Below, in pieces: positions 1 to 5,527 of a DNA stretch of 6,246 bases. The position numbers were made by a program, and so were the translations under genes. Under the pieces are notes generated by a model. It was given only the letters and a program-made list of their open reading frames with translations. It ran no database searches and had not been told where the DNA came from. The first letter of the stretch is position 1. Each line of letters starts with the position of its first letter. The stretch comes from Vulcanimicrobiota bacterium (GTDB taxonomy: Bacteria; Vulcanimicrobiota; Vulcanimicrobiia; Vulcanimicrobiales; Vulcanimicrobiaceae), in NCBI GenBank assembly GCA_019245275.1, contig JAFARW010000195.1, positions 1-6,246 on the forward strand. The letters run 5' to 3'.

Positions 1-13
1 GCGCACCAAAAGA

Positions 14-187
14 CTAAGACCTAGGCAAGTCGGCACTCGCGCCCGCGGACTTCAGCCGCGTGACCCGGACGTCATCCGGCGCATCGATGCCCAGCTTTAC
101 CTGTCGGCCGGAAACCTCCAGCACGACGATCCGAACGGCGTTGCCGATCAGCAGCTCTTCATTGATCTTTCGCGTCACGACAAACAT
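14..187 (-). CDS. csrA: Carbon storage regulator CsrA/RsmA
   Basis: The gene encodes a 57-residue CsrA, a dimeric RNA-binding protein that controls translation and stability of target mRNAs by binding GGA motifs, often over ribosome sites. The N-terminal beta strand carries VVTRK (residues 3-7), followed by IG (14-15), VLEV (22-25), GRQVKLGIDAP (27-37) and V-x-V-x-R ending at Arg44. Arg6 and Arg44, aligned with the RNA-contacting residues of E. coli CsrA, are both kept. The ATG at 187 is chosen because it gives the canonical N-terminus and has GGAGGT six bases upstream; the open frame runs further upstream but adds non-family sequence. After Arg44 the usual REEI-type helix is replaced by LKSAGAS, so the C-terminus is atypical. 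It is divergent from the zinc-finger membrane gene. The family call is secure; targets are unknown, and no flagellar genes or fliW are visible here. Confidence 0.93.
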   Translation of the reverse strand: MFVVTRKINEELLIGNAVRIVVLEVSGRQVKLGIDAPDDVRVTRLKSAGASADLPRS

Positions 188-192
188 TTGAA

Positions 193-198
193 ACCTCC
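193..198 (-). promoter_or_regulatory. Shine-Dalgarno of csrA
   Basis: GGAGGT on the minus strand lies five bases before the csrA ATG at 187. It fixes the start at MFVVTRK rather than at the longer in-frame ATG upstream. The GGA within it is also the motif that CsrA proteins recognise, so autorepression at this site is possible. Confidence 0.85.
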
Positions 199-214
199 GT
201 GACCCGCTAACAGT

Positions 215-229
215 ATCTCCAGTTGAGAT
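215..229 (-). repeat. Inverted repeat in csrA leader, GGA next to loop
   Basis: On the minus strand the sequence ATCTC-AACTG-GAGAT forms a perfect 5-bp stem with a 5-nt loop. A GGA straddles the 3' side of the loop (220-218), about 20 nt upstream of the second GGA in the Shine-Dalgarno sequence. Known CsrA targets usually carry paired GGA sites, one in or near a hairpin loop. The repeat is directly visible; an autoregulatory role is inference, and such a short palindrome can occur by chance. Confidence 0.4.
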
Positions 230-249
230 TGTTTTCTGGAAGTTTTTTA

Positions 250-257
250 GGGGAGGA
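250..257 (+). promoter_or_regulatory. Shine-Dalgarno of zinc-finger membrane gene
   Basis: GGGGAGGA ends five bases before the GTG at 263 and supports that start, which has no competing ATG nearby in frame. It also contains two GGA triplets, so CsrA-family control is conceivable but not shown. Confidence 0.8.
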
Positions 258-262
258 ATCTC

Positions 263-799
263 GTGGATTGCTACTTTCACAGCAACGTTCCCTCAGTCGC
301 CCGATGCAGCGATTGCCGCAAGCCGATTTGTGCGACATGCCATGCCGGCGACGGTATGTGCCCGAGCTGCCGGCTTGCAGCCAAGATTAACGCTGCCAAC
401 ACACCGCGCGAAGAGTTGCGCGGAGGCGTGCCGCGGCAGCGGAAAGCGGCGCCCGTGTCGGTGCTCGAGGATTCGGTCGAATCGCGGGCGCTCGTCGCAC
501 TCGGCTACCCGTTACCGCCGATCGCGATCTTAGCGCTCTTCGATCGGAAGCAGTCGCCGTATCTGCGGCGCCAAGTGTATCAATCGCTCGCGTTTTCGGG
601 CGGAATGGCCCTCTTCGGCCTCGTCCTCTCATGGATGCTGGCGATACCCTTCTTAAACATCAGCGCGATGTTGATTTTGGCGGTGCTCTTCCCCGTTTGG
701 CTGGTTGGAAGCGTCGTCTACGGCATCAAGACGTACAACGGCGATGATGTGCGGATTCCAATCGTCACCGATTGGATCGAGGAGCGTCTGCCGGCGTAG
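263..799 (+). CDS. B-box-like zinc-finger protein with multi-pass membrane domain
   Basis: This 178-residue protein of unknown function has two parts. Residues 3-36 hold a compact zinc-binding module with potential ligands Cys3, His6, Cys15, Cys18, Cys23, Cys26, Cys33 and Cys36. The C-x2-H-x8-C-x2-C-x4-C-x2-C spacing resembles bacterial B-box-type fingers. A polar linker (about 40-72) leads to a membrane domain with hydrophobic segments near 76-92, 108-130 and 134-155. It ends in a G-D-D-V-R-I-P-I-V motif (160-168), similar to small TIC20/DUF4870-like membrane proteins. The GTG start is set by a strong Shine-Dalgarno sequence. The zinc finger should face the cytoplasm. The 3' end overlaps the convergent photolyase-family gene by 35 bp. 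Divergence from csrA may be chance or may mean shared control. I do not recognise a specific function; protein interaction at the membrane is only a guess. Confidence 0.85.
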   Translation: MDCYFHSNVPSVARCSDCRKPICATCHAGDGMCPSCRLAAKINAANTPREELRGGVPRQRKAAPVSVLEDSVESRALVALGYPLPPIAILALFDRKQSPYLRRQVYQSLAFSGGMALFGLVLSWMLAIPFLNISAMLILAVLFPVWLVGSVVYGIKTYNGDDVRIPIVTDWIEERLPA

Positions 800-2201
800 C
801 TGCGTTAACAAACGCACTGTAGCGCTCTAAGAAGCTCCGCGCCGCTTGCTCGTGATCTAAGAGCGGCGGCGGATATCCGTTCTTACCGAAAAGCGGTAAG
901 GCCGGCTGCGACTGCGGCGCTCTCGCCATGCCTTGCGCGAGTTCTGCAATCCATGTTCGTGCGTAGACGCCCTCCGGATCGAAGCGTCGCGCGCCTTTGA
1001 CAGGATTGTAAATTCGGGGATATGCTGCGAGGTCCGCGCCAACGCCGGCGACCCACTGCCAATTGCCCGCCGCGAGTGCGGGTTCGTCCTCGATCAAGTA
1101 ACGATCCCACTCCTCGACGCCGACGCGCCAATCGACTTCCAGGTCGAAACATAAGAACGACGCCGCGATCGAGCGCACGTGCGGGTGCATCCACCCCGTC
1201 GCATGCAACTGTCGCATTCCCGCATCGACGAGCGGAAAGCCCGTTTTCCCCTCTTTCCATGCTTCGAGATGCTCGTGCGTCGTTCGAAACGGAAATTGGC
1301 GCATCTTTGATTGGAGCGGCTCGCTTTGCGTCTGCGGTTGGTACCATGAAAGTTGCAGAAAGAAATCGCGCTGCGCAAGCGATCGCAGAAAGCGGCGCAG
1401 CGACGCGCGCTCTTCCGCGAGCAGAAACGGATCGTCCGCGCGATGCTTCGTTTCACGGACGACCGTGCGCGCTGCAATCGTGCCGAACGACAGATGTGCG
1501 CTGAGGTGCGACGTGCGAACGTCGGCCGGCACGTTGACAGCCACATCGTATTGAAGCGCATCTTGGCGTAGAAATGTCTTGAGCTTGCGCGCGGCTCCGC
1601 TTGGCGTAGCATCGTCGTCGACGTCTGTAAGAGCGAAATCGTTTTCGTCAGGCAAAGGTTCGCTCTCGATGTTTACTTCTGCGAAGCGCATCAACAGCGG
1701 CGCTTCGTGCGATGTGACTTCGCGCGAACGCCAAACATCGATGTAGGGCGCCAGTGCGCGATAGCCCTCGCCGGGCGCGAGTTTAGCAGCCGCGGTTTCC
1801 TCAGGTGGTATCGCGGGAGCGTCGTGCACGATCGGCGTAATCACGCCGCGTTCTTCAAGCGCAGCGCGGAGATCGGACTCTTCGCGCATCGCCGCCGCAT
1901 CATACGAAGCGCTCCAAATTACGGCTCGCACATCTAGTTCGCCGGCAAGTGCGAGGATCGTCGGCCGCAGCGGCCCACGCCTCACGATCAAGTGAGAGCC
2001 TTGGGCGCGCAGAGCCTCGTCGAGCGCGCGGACGGCGTGCACGAAAAAAGACGCTCTTCGCGGCGACATTGCGACGCGGGCATGCAGTACCGGGTCGATG
2101 ATGAGCGCCGGCACGATCACGCCATGCCGCGCGGCGACAGCTAAACCGGCATGATCTTCGAGGCGCAAATCGCGCGCGAAGCGGAAGAGGACGGACGCCA
2201 A
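765..2201 (-). CDS. phr: Cryptochrome/photolyase family FAD protein
   Basis: This is a full-length 478-residue member of the family that uses FAD and light to repair UV pyrimidine dimers or to sense light. The N-terminal alpha/beta antenna domain (about 1-130) opens with RFARDLRLEDH (7-17). The FAD-binding helical domain (about 205-465) has TSHLSAHLSFG (230-240), WKEGKTGFPLVDAGMRQL (315-332), TGWMHPHVR (335-343) and WQW (381-383). Trp315, Trp358 and Trp381 match the electron-transfer chain Trp306/359/382 of E. coli photolyase. By eye, the Asn facing flavin N5 (E. coli Asn378) is Ala377, and E. coli Glu274 and Trp277 correspond to Ser274 and Gln277, so substrate or function may differ. The start is TTG: an in-frame stop lies 12 bp upstream of it, and the first beta strand begins at once. 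No Shine-Dalgarno is evident. It follows the anti-sigma gene by 17 nt and is probably co-transcribed. Family certain; CPD repair not certain. Confidence 0.93.
   Translation of the reverse strand: MASVLFRFARDLRLEDHAGLAVAARHGVIVPALIIDPVLHARVAMSPRRASFFVHAVRALDEALRAQGSHLIVRRGPLRPTILALAGELDVRAVIWSASYDAAAMREESDLRAALEERGVITPIVHDAPAIPPEETAAAKLAPGEGYRALAPYIDVWRSREVTSHEAPLLMRFAEVNIESEPLPDENDFALTDVDDDATPSGAARKLKTFLRQDALQYDVAVNVPADVRTSHLSAHLSFGTIAARTVVRETKHRADDPFLLAEERASLRRFLRSLAQRDFFLQLSWYQPQTQSEPLQSKMRQFPFRTTHEHLEAWKEGKTGFPLVDAGMRQLHATGWMHPHVRSIAASFLCFDLEVDWRVGVEEWDRYLIEDEPALAAGNWQWVAGVGADLAAYPRIYNPVKGARRFDPEGVYARTWIAELAQGMARAPQSQPALPLFGKNGYPPPLLDHEQAARSFLERYSAFVNAATPADAPRSNR
801..816. other. Short hairpin just after the zinc-finger gene stop
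   Basis: TGCGTT-AACA-AACGCA is a perfect 6-bp inverted repeat with a 4-nt loop, starting two bases after the TAG at 797-799. No T-run follows on either strand, so it is not a standard intrinsic terminator. It also lies inside the last codons of the convergent photolyase-family gene. It may help end the plus-strand transcript, but this is weakly supported. Confidence 0.25.
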
Positions 2202-2218
2202 GGCGACTGTTTAGTTGG

Positions 2219-3274
2219 CTACTGTTGCTGTTGTTGCTGCGCCGCGGCTCGAAACGTGAAGGCGTCCCGATAAACGCCGGGCACGGGCTTCCCGTTGATC
2301 ATCTTGGCCCGATAGTGGATTTTCATTGCCGCCTTGCATACGGCGTCATCCAGAACCGGCCATCCTGAGGCCTTCGTGATCACGCACTTCGTCGGGGCGC
2401 CGTTTTCATCGACCATGACCTCAAAGGCGGATGTCCCCTCGGCGCCTTCCAGGATCGCGATCTGCGCCGGCTGCGGGTTGATCGCCGTTTCTCCGCCTTC
2501 CGGCTCGGCGTCCCGGATCGTGTAACTCGGCGCAATCGTGATCGCTTCAGAACGCGTCGCTCCGAAGGACGTCGTCTCGCTCGCATAATGGGCGCGCGTG
2601 ACCGCCCCGCGCCGCCAAACCGGGATCGCGGGCTGGACTGCAGCGCCGCTGTCGGCCGCCTTCATACCTGAGCTTGACGTTCCGACGTCGCTTGCCGTCG
2701 ATTGCTCGAGCGCGACTTCGGTCTCGTGCCGCTGTGGCTTTTGCGTTCGAACCGGCACGTTCGCCTTGGCGGGTGGACCGTTGGGTACCGTTGCTCGCGG
2801 CAACTGCACGATGTTGTGCACGACGACCATCCGCGGCGCGGGCGCCGGCGACTTCGCATCACGAACCGAGCGACGCTCGAAAACGATCTTGTTGCTTTCC
2901 CAATTCACGACGATCGGATCGGCCAGCGTCGGACCGATTTGCGCCAGGCCGGAGCCGACCACGAAACGCCCAATCAGCGCGACGAGCAAACAGGCAGTAA
3001 AAAAACCGAGCCCGTAGCGCCAGACGCGCTTCTTGCGCGACTGAGCATGAGCCAGCACTGCATCGCGCACGTCCGGTTCCCAAACTTCAGTCTCTTTGGC
3101 GTCGGTTACAACGTCATGCAGCCGACGCAGCTCGTGCTCGCCGCCGTACGCGATCAGACAGGCGGGGCAATCCGCAATGTGTTGACGATACTCGATGCGC
3201 TCCTCATCTGTTGCTTCTCCTAGGATGATTGCGCCGGCGAGGACCTCGATGCGGTCGTGCCGTCGTTGTTTCAC
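2219..3274 (-). CDS. Transmembrane zinc anti-sigma factor with C-terminal TonB-like domain
   Basis: This 351-residue protein probably sequesters the ECF sigma factor encoded just upstream. A ZAS-type N-terminal domain has H-x3-C-x2-C at His32, Cys36 and Cys39, with His6 as the possible fourth ligand. One membrane helix lies at about 87-109. It is followed by a long Pro/Ala/Ser-rich extracytoplasmic linker (about 140-270) and a TonB C-terminal-type domain (about 272-342), with VMVDENGAPTKC, LDDAV and INGKPVPGVYRDAFTFR as family-like stretches. The tail is Ala3-Gln6. I chose GTG at 3274 because it overlaps the sigma gene stop as GTGA, typical of coupled sigma/anti-sigma pairs, and the zinc domain begins directly. 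An ATG at 3328 would add 18 residues inside the sigma gene and is less likely. The family joins cytoplasmic sigma binding to an envelope signal; the TonB-like end is unusual, and its partner is unknown. Confidence 0.85.
   Translation of the reverse strand: MKQRRHDRIEVLAGAIILGEATDEERIEYRQHIADCPACLIAYGGEHELRRLHDVVTDAKETEVWEPDVRDAVLAHAQSRKKRVWRYGLGFFTACLLVALIGRFVVGSGLAQIGPTLADPIVVNWESNKIVFERRSVRDAKSPAPAPRMVVVHNIVQLPRATVPNGPPAKANVPVRTQKPQRHETEVALEQSTASDVGTSSSGMKAADSGAAVQPAIPVWRRGAVTRAHYASETTSFGATRSEAITIAPSYTIRDAEPEGGETAINPQPAQIAILEGAEGTSAFEVMVDENGAPTKCVITKASGWPVLDDAVCKAAMKIHYRAKMINGKPVPGVYRDAFTFRAAAQQQQQQ
2222..2239 (-). repeat. CAG/CAA repeat coding a Gln6 tail
   Basis: Six consecutive glutamine codons (mixed CAG and CAA) immediately precede the TAG of the anti-sigma gene, after three alanine codons. 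The tract lies outside the predicted TonB-like fold. Mixed codons make it less slippage-prone than a pure repeat. In-frame length change would only alter the tail, not switch the gene off. Confidence 0.85.
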
Positions 3275-3801
3275 GGCCTGCTGGTGCGCTCCGTCATAAC
3301 GAGGCGCAGAGTGCGCATTGCGCGGCAAACCCTCTGTCGCACGGCATCCGCCGTCGTTCCTAAGATCGAAGCTGCTTCATGCGAGGAATACCCCGCGTAG
3401 CTTGTCAGCATGATCGCGGCCGCCTGTTCGTACGGCAGCCGATGCATCGCACTTTGAAGATCGAGCGACGCTGCGCTCCGCTCGTCAATACGTAAACCGC
3501 GAACTTCCCAGTCTCGGTCGAGCGGCGTGAATCGAACGATCTTCTTTCTCCTCAAGTACGAAATCGCGTTGTTGGTCGCGGTCTTGTAAAGCCAACCCGG
3601 GGTCAGCGGCCGATCGGGCTCATTCTGGAGCGTGCGATATGCCGCAAAGAACACGTCCTGCGCGATGTCGAGTGCAACGTCGGCATCGCCGACCATGCGC
3701 CGAACGTAGCGCGCCAACTTGGTCTGATGCTCGCGAACGAGCGCTTCGATGCGCACATGAGCGACCGGCGCATCAACGGCGGTGAGGTAGACATGTTCCA
3801 T
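3271..3801 (-). CDS. ECF-family RNA polymerase sigma factor
   Basis: This 176-residue protein has the two domains of an extracytoplasmic-function sigma factor, which directs RNA polymerase to a dedicated promoter set. Sigma region 2 spans about 18-88: the A-D-V-A-L-D-I-A-Q-D-V-F helix (40-51), then WLYKTATNNAISYLRRKK (70-87), the -10-recognition and DNA-melting part. Sigma region 4 spans about 113-168, with the helix-turn-helix YSSHEAASILGTTADAVRQR (138-157) for -35 contact. Length and lack of regions 1 and 3 are typical. The ATG at 3801 has AGGGGGG eight bases upstream. The ATG two codons earlier (3807) is too close to that site but cannot be excluded. The open frame continues far into moaA without family sequence, so longer starts are rejected. 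The stop overlaps the anti-sigma start as GTGA. The gene sits 52 nt after moaA; whether it has its own, possibly autoregulated, promoter is not visible. Confidence 0.92.
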   Translation of the reverse strand: MEHVYLTAVDAPVAHVRIEALVREHQTKLARYVRRMVGDADVALDIAQDVFFAAYRTLQNEPDRPLTPGWLYKTATNNAISYLRRKKIVRFTPLDRDWEVRGLRIDERSAASLDLQSAMHRLPYEQAAAIMLTSYAGYSSHEAASILGTTADAVRQRVCRAMRTLRLVMTERTSRP

Positions 3802-3809
3802 GGGCATGG

Positions 3810-3816
3810 CCCCCCT
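3810..3816 (-). promoter_or_regulatory. Shine-Dalgarno of the sigma factor gene
   Basis: AGGGGGG on the minus strand lies eight bases before the ATG at 3801 but only two before the ATG at 3807. The spacing favours the shorter protein beginning MEHVYL. Confidence 0.6.
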
Positions 3817-3853
3817 ATTTCGAGGTAACGTGAGACTTCTTGAGCCTGTGACC

Positions 3854-4870
3854 CTACCCCCCGATTTCGGAGAACGCTCGCATCCGGGCGGCGGGCTCCC
3901 CGAGGCGGAGGTGGTGGCGCTCTGGTTTGATCGCCATGGCGGACCGCAGCAACCCCTCCAGTTCGGAGCGAGAGGCCCCGCCCCGCAGCGGCGTGCGCAA
4001 ATCGACGTGCTGATCCCCAAAAAGACACATACGCAAGCGGCCATCGGCGGTAAGGCGCACCCGGTTGCAGCGTTCGCAGTAGTCGTGGGACAGCGGGCTG
4101 ATCACGCCGACTGCGCCCTTGGCATTTGGAAATGCGAAGTAGCGCGCCGGACCGTTCCCGGATGGGCCGGCGACCGGTTGGAGATCGTCGATCGCGGCGA
4201 TTCGCGCGAGGATCTCATCGGTTGAAACGTATGTCTCGGTTTGGAGCGCCGCATTTTCATGAACCGGCATCACCTCGATGAAGCGCACAAAGAGCGGTTG
4301 ATCGATCGTCAGACGGGCAAAGTCTTCGAGCTCGTCGTCATTGTGGCCGCGCATGACGACGCAGTTGAGTTTGATGGGATGCAAGCCCGCGTCAATCGCA
4401 CTCTGAATCCCGCGCTTGACATCCGCAAGCCCCGCGCGCCGTGCGATCGTGAAGAAGCGGTCCTCGCGCAAAGTATCGAGCGAGATGTTCACTCGCCGCA
4501 GTCCGGCCTCAACTAGTTCATCGATCTGGTCGGCAAGCAGCAGCGCGTTTGTCGACAGCGCGATGTCTTCGATGCCAGGGATGGCGGCGATTGCCGAAAT
4601 GAGCTTTTCAATATCGCGCCGGATCAGCGGCTCACCACCTGTTATGCGAATGCTTCGCACGCCGGCGTCCGCGGCGGCAGCCACGATTGCGACGATCTCT
4701 TCGTAAGAGAGGATCTCGCTCTTCGGAAGCCAGGGTAGACCGGCTTCCGGCATGCAGTAGATGCAGCGCAGGTTGCACTTATCGGTAACGGAGATGCGTA
4801 GATACGTGATCGGGCGGCTGAACTGGTCGATCAGCCGGCCCGCTGTCAGGTCGATCGTTTCAAGCGCCAC
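3854..4870 (-). CDS. moaA: GTP 3',8-cyclase MoaA (molybdenum cofactor synthesis)
   Basis: This complete 338-residue radical-SAM enzyme converts GTP to 3',8-cyclo-7,8-dihydro-GTP, the first step of molybdopterin synthesis, with MoaC expected as partner. The N-terminal cluster motif C-x3-C-x2-C is Cys32, Cys36 and Cys39 within SVTDKCNLRCIYCMP. GGEP (78-81) is the SAM-binding turn. A second substrate-binding Fe-S cluster motif, C-x2-C-x13-C, is Cys265, Cys268 and Cys282. The conserved C-terminal Gly-Gly (337-338), needed for catalysis in the family, is present. The start is GTG at 4870: an in-frame TGA lies five codons upstream and no other usual start precedes the conserved region, although the Shine-Dalgarno is poor. 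It lies 30 nt after the LolA-like gene. No other moa, moe or mog genes are visible, so the rest of the pathway must be elsewhere. Confidence 0.97.
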   Translation of the reverse strand: MALETIDLTAGRLIDQFSRPITYLRISVTDKCNLRCIYCMPEAGLPWLPKSEILSYEEIVAIVAAAADAGVRSIRITGGEPLIRRDIEKLISAIAAIPGIEDIALSTNALLLADQIDELVEAGLRRVNISLDTLREDRFFTIARRAGLADVKRGIQSAIDAGLHPIKLNCVVMRGHNDDELEDFARLTIDQPLFVRFIEVMPVHENAALQTETYVSTDEILARIAAIDDLQPVAGPSGNGPARYFAFPNAKGAVGVISPLSHDYCERCNRVRLTADGRLRMCLFGDQHVDLRTPLRGGASRSELEGLLRSAMAIKPERHHLRLGEPAARMRAFSEIGG

Positions 4871-4900
4871 TCTTGCAATGGTTCACGCCGACAAGCGCGA

Positions 4901-5527
4901 TTACTGCTTGAAGACGCTATCCGGTATTGAGGGATTGAGTTTGTAGTTTGAAAACGATGACGTTAGGTCGGCCGTGTAATTCGGCACTTCGACGTGGCCG
5001 TTTTGCGTCTTCGGCACGAAGTTGCCGTCCACAACCGTGAATGACTGATTCAACCGCGCGTAGCCGCCGTCGTTGTATTGCCATACCATCGAATCGACCG
5101 TCGCATTCTTGTCGTCCACCTTCGCGGTGATGTGGTCGATACGTCCACGGATGCGTGGGACGAGCTTAAAGGTCGTCTGCGTTCCGTCATCACCCTCGTT
5201 GGTTACGTGGTAAACGCTCTCCCAACGAGAGGGGCTTTCGACATGCGGATACACTTTGTCGAATTGCTTTGCGATGACCGGCACCGTGTGAAATGCGATC
5301 TTGTCTTTGGACGGCTCTTTGTGGTAGTAGGTGCCATCTAAACTCGGGCTGAGATACGGAAACGTATGCAGCGTAATATCAACATGCACCGTCGCTTCAA
5401 GCGAATTGAGATGTGGATACAAGGATTGCATCCGCTGGAGCATGTCCGCACTTCCCGGACTCGGCGTGGGCATGGCCGCAATCGCCAACAGCGCCAAAGC
5501 GGCGCAAAAAACGCGAATCAGTTTCAT
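4901..5527 (-). CDS. Secreted LolA-like (lipoprotein carrier fold) protein
   Basis: The 208-residue product begins with a clear signal peptide: Lys2 and Arg5, a hydrophobic core (about 6-18), then a Pro/Ser-rich stretch with likely cleavage near Ala18 or after GSA (25-27). It has no lipobox, so it should be a soluble extracytoplasmic protein. The mature part starts with a helix (DMLQRMQSLYPHLNSLEATV, about 28-47) followed by alternating beta-strand-like segments (TVHVDITLH, GTYYHK, TTFKLVPR, ITAKVDD, ARLNQSFTVVDGNFVP). This organisation resembles the LolA/LppX half-barrel that carries hydrophobic ligands between membranes. The ATG at 5527 is preferred over one at 5539: GGAGG is five bases upstream and it overlaps the queG stop as ATGA. 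Sequence similarity to true LolA is weak by eye, and no lolB or lolCDE is nearby, so a specific lipoprotein-sorting role should not be assumed. Confidence 0.72.
   Translation of the reverse strand: MKLIRVFCAALALLAIAAMPTPSPGSADMLQRMQSLYPHLNSLEATVHVDITLHTFPYLSPSLDGTYYHKEPSKDKIAFHTVPVIAKQFDKVYPHVESPSRWESVYHVTNEGDDGTQTTFKLVPRIRGRIDHITAKVDDKNATVDSMVWQYNDGGYARLNQSFTVVDGNFVPKTQNGHVEVPNYTADLTSSFSNYKLNPSIPDSVFKQ

Larger units (their letters stand above)
188..262. promoter_or_regulatory. Divergent intergenic region csrA / zinc-finger gene
   Basis: This 75-nt gap must hold the start signals for both divergent genes unless promoters lie inside the coding sequences. I see a Shine-Dalgarno sequence at each end and a small inverted repeat in the middle. 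No convincing sigma-70 promoter pair is visible. On the minus strand GATACT (217-212) is a passable -10 element but has no good -35 partner. On the plus strand TTGAGA (223-228) resembles a -35, but its expected -10 would fall on the ribosome site. Confidence 0.5.

Noticed and set aside
223..251. Sigma-70-like promoter for the zinc-finger gene with TTGAGA as -35
   Set aside because: The -10 at the right spacing would be TTTAGG, a poor match, and transcription would begin after the Shine-Dalgarno sequence.
188..280. Longer csrA product starting at 280
   Set aside because: The extra residues do not match CsrA, and the internal ATG at 187 has an ideal ribosome site and the canonical N-terminus.
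801..816. Intrinsic terminator for the zinc-finger gene
   Set aside because: The stem is only 6 bp and is not followed by a T-run on either strand; kept only as a low-confidence hairpin.
2598..3223. Plus-strand open frames antisense to the anti-sigma gene
   Set aside because: Composition is typical of antisense shadows, several frames overlap, and there is no credible ribosome site or family motif.
3275..3328. ATG at 3328 as the anti-sigma start
   Set aside because: It would create a 58-bp overlap with the sigma gene and add a non-family segment; the GTGA junction at 3274-3271 is the usual arrangement.
3802..4044. In-frame upstream extension of the sigma factor reaching into moaA (about 80 extra residues)
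   Set aside because: The extension overlaps the conserved 3' end of moaA in another frame, has Cys/Arg/Gly-rich shadow composition, and the family N-terminus begins near 3801 behind a ribosome site.
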